Below are positions 13,191 through 13,887 of a stretch of 13,887 nt of DNA, one piece after another. The notes under the pieces were generated by a model. The model saw only the letters and a program-made list of their open reading frames with translations. It did no database searches and was not told the DNA's origin. The position numbers and the translations under genes were made by a program. Numbering within the stretch: the first letter of the stretch is position 1; every line of letters starts with the position of its first letter. Origin of the DNA: CSSED10-109M sp964349455 (GTDB lineage Bacteria > Bacillota_I > Bacilli_A > RF39 > UBA660); contig CAYGGG010000021.1 in assembly GCA_964349455.1 (NCBI GenBank), forward strand, positions 1 through 13,887, read 5' to 3'.

Positions 13191-13887
13191 ATGTTAGAAA
13201 TAAAAAATTTAACCGCTCAAATAAATCAAAAAACAATCATTAATAATTTAAATTTAAAAATAAACAAGGGTGAAATCCATGTTATTATGGGACCAAATGG
13301 CGTTGGTAAGTCAACTTTATCAGCAGTTATAATGGGTCATCCGAAAGTTGAAATAACAAAAGGCGATATTTTATTTGAAAATAAAAGCATCAAACAACTC
13401 GAAGTAAACGAACGAGCAAAAAAAGGAATCTTCTTAGCAATGCAAAACCCAAGTGAAGTAGAAGGGGTTTCTAACGTGCAATTATTAAAAACAATTATTA
13501 ATCAAGACTTAGCAGAACCAATTCCTTTATTTGACCTTTATCAAAAAATTGAAACTGAAAAAAATAAATTTAATATGCCCGATGACTATTTAAGAAGATC
13601 AGTTAACATCGGTTTTTCTGGTGGTGAAAAAAAACGAAACGAAATTATTCAAATGAAAATGCTTAATCCTAAATTAATTATTTTAGATGAAATTGACTCA
13701 GGACTTGATATTGATTCATTAAAAATTGTTTGCAAGGAAATAAATAATTTTTTTAATAAAGAAAAGGCAATTTTAATTATTACTCATTATCCCAAAATTT
13801 TAAAATATCTTAAACCAGATTATGTTCATATTATGAAAGCGGGCAAAATTGAAAAAACTGGTAATATTAACCTGGCCTATTTAATAG
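13191..13887 (+). CDS. sufC: Fe-S cluster assembly ATPase SufC (partial, runs off window)
   Basis: SufC is the ABC-type ATPase of the SUF scaffold (SufBC2D), driving [4Fe-4S] cluster assembly in the cytoplasm. The 232 codons visible from ATG 13191 include Walker A GPNGVGKST (34-42), the SufC-specific GIFLAMQNPSEVEGVSN (79-95), the signature FSGGEKKRNEI (142-152), Walker B LIILDEIDSGLDID (162-175) and switch His199 (ITHYP). MGHPKVEITKGDILF near 48-62 also separates SufC from transport ATPases. The reading frame is open at the window end, and about 15-20 residues are likely missing (usual length about 250). AAAGGG precedes the start. As in other Firmicutes, sufD-sufS-sufU-sufB would be expected downstream. 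Supply of clusters to MiaB and the radical SAM protein in this window is a plausible link. Confidence 0.96.
   Translation, partial: MLEIKNLTAQINQKTIINNLNLKINKGEIHVIMGPNGVGKSTLSAVIMGHPKVEITKGDILFENKSIKQLEVNERAKKGIFLAMQNPSEVEGVSNVQLLKTIINQDLAEPIPLFDLYQKIETEKNKFNMPDDYLRRSVNIGFSGGEKKRNEIIQMKMLNPKLIILDEIDSGLDIDSLKIVCKEINNFFNKEKAILIITHYPKILKYLKPDYVHIMKAGKIEKTGNINLAYLI

Noticed and set aside
1..13887. Mycoplasma genetic code (TGA = Trp)
   Set aside because: All core genes are full length under the standard code, with TGG for Trp and no in-frame TGA.
1..13887. CRISPR array, insertion sequence, tRNA or rRNA
   Set aside because: No regularly spaced direct repeats, transposase, terminal inverted repeats or tRNA/rRNA-like stretches were seen; gaps between genes are short.

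Overview
The window comes from a low-G+C, A/T-rich bacterium of the Firmicutes/Bacilli type. The evidence is strong GGAGG-type ribosome binding sites, TTGACA/TATAAT promoters, a TAA-dominated stop set, and Firmicutes gene pairs (rpsP-khpA, yqeG-yqeH) plus RNase J and a stand-alone sufC. The absence of in-frame TGA in full-length genes and a TGA stop in gpmA argue for the standard code rather than the mycoplasma code. An uncultured gut-type Bacillota/Mollicutes-relative is my guess; the sequence does not fix the taxon.

Layout. 1-243: a short, C-terminally cut STAS-like protein (SpoIIAA-like) lacking the phosphorylatable serine. 270-1904: an RNase J family protein whose metal-ligand motifs are altered, ending in a compact terminator. 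1974-3359: miaB (tRNA methylthiotransferase). 3420-3938: rpsP and khpA under a clear promoter, closed by a terminator that overlaps the khpA end. 4019-6988: a 989-residue prepilin-like adhesin with its own promoter and a strong terminator downstream; it sits where rimM-trmD often follow rpsP-khpA. 7210-8596: yqeG and yqeH, overlapping by 8 bases. 8654-10444: a HerA/FtsK-type ATPase. 10441-11373 (minus): a YhcC/YtqA-family radical SAM protein, convergent with herA; the two stop codons overlap in the loop of a likely bidirectional terminator. 11454-12137: gpmA. 12187-13113: an unrecognised helical-repeat protein starting at GTG. 13191-13887: sufC, cut by the window end, behind a promoter and a perfect 16-base palindrome.

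Most genes serve core RNA, translation and ribosome functions (RNase J, MiaB, S16, KhpA, YqeH), glycolysis (GpmA) and Fe-S assembly (SufC, which would help supply MiaB and the radical SAM protein). Nearly every unit has its own promoter, and a TGATATAATT/AGATATAATT -10 block recurs five times. The accessory elements are the giant pilin-adhesin, the 308-residue helical-repeat protein and, possibly, the lone HerA ATPase. No RNA gene, CRISPR array or transposon is visible. The most unusual item is the pilin-anchored adhesin ending in a DUF1566/Lcl_C-type lectin-like domain, a domain class that elsewhere can be a target of diversity-generating retroelements; no reverse transcriptase or template repeat lies in this window.
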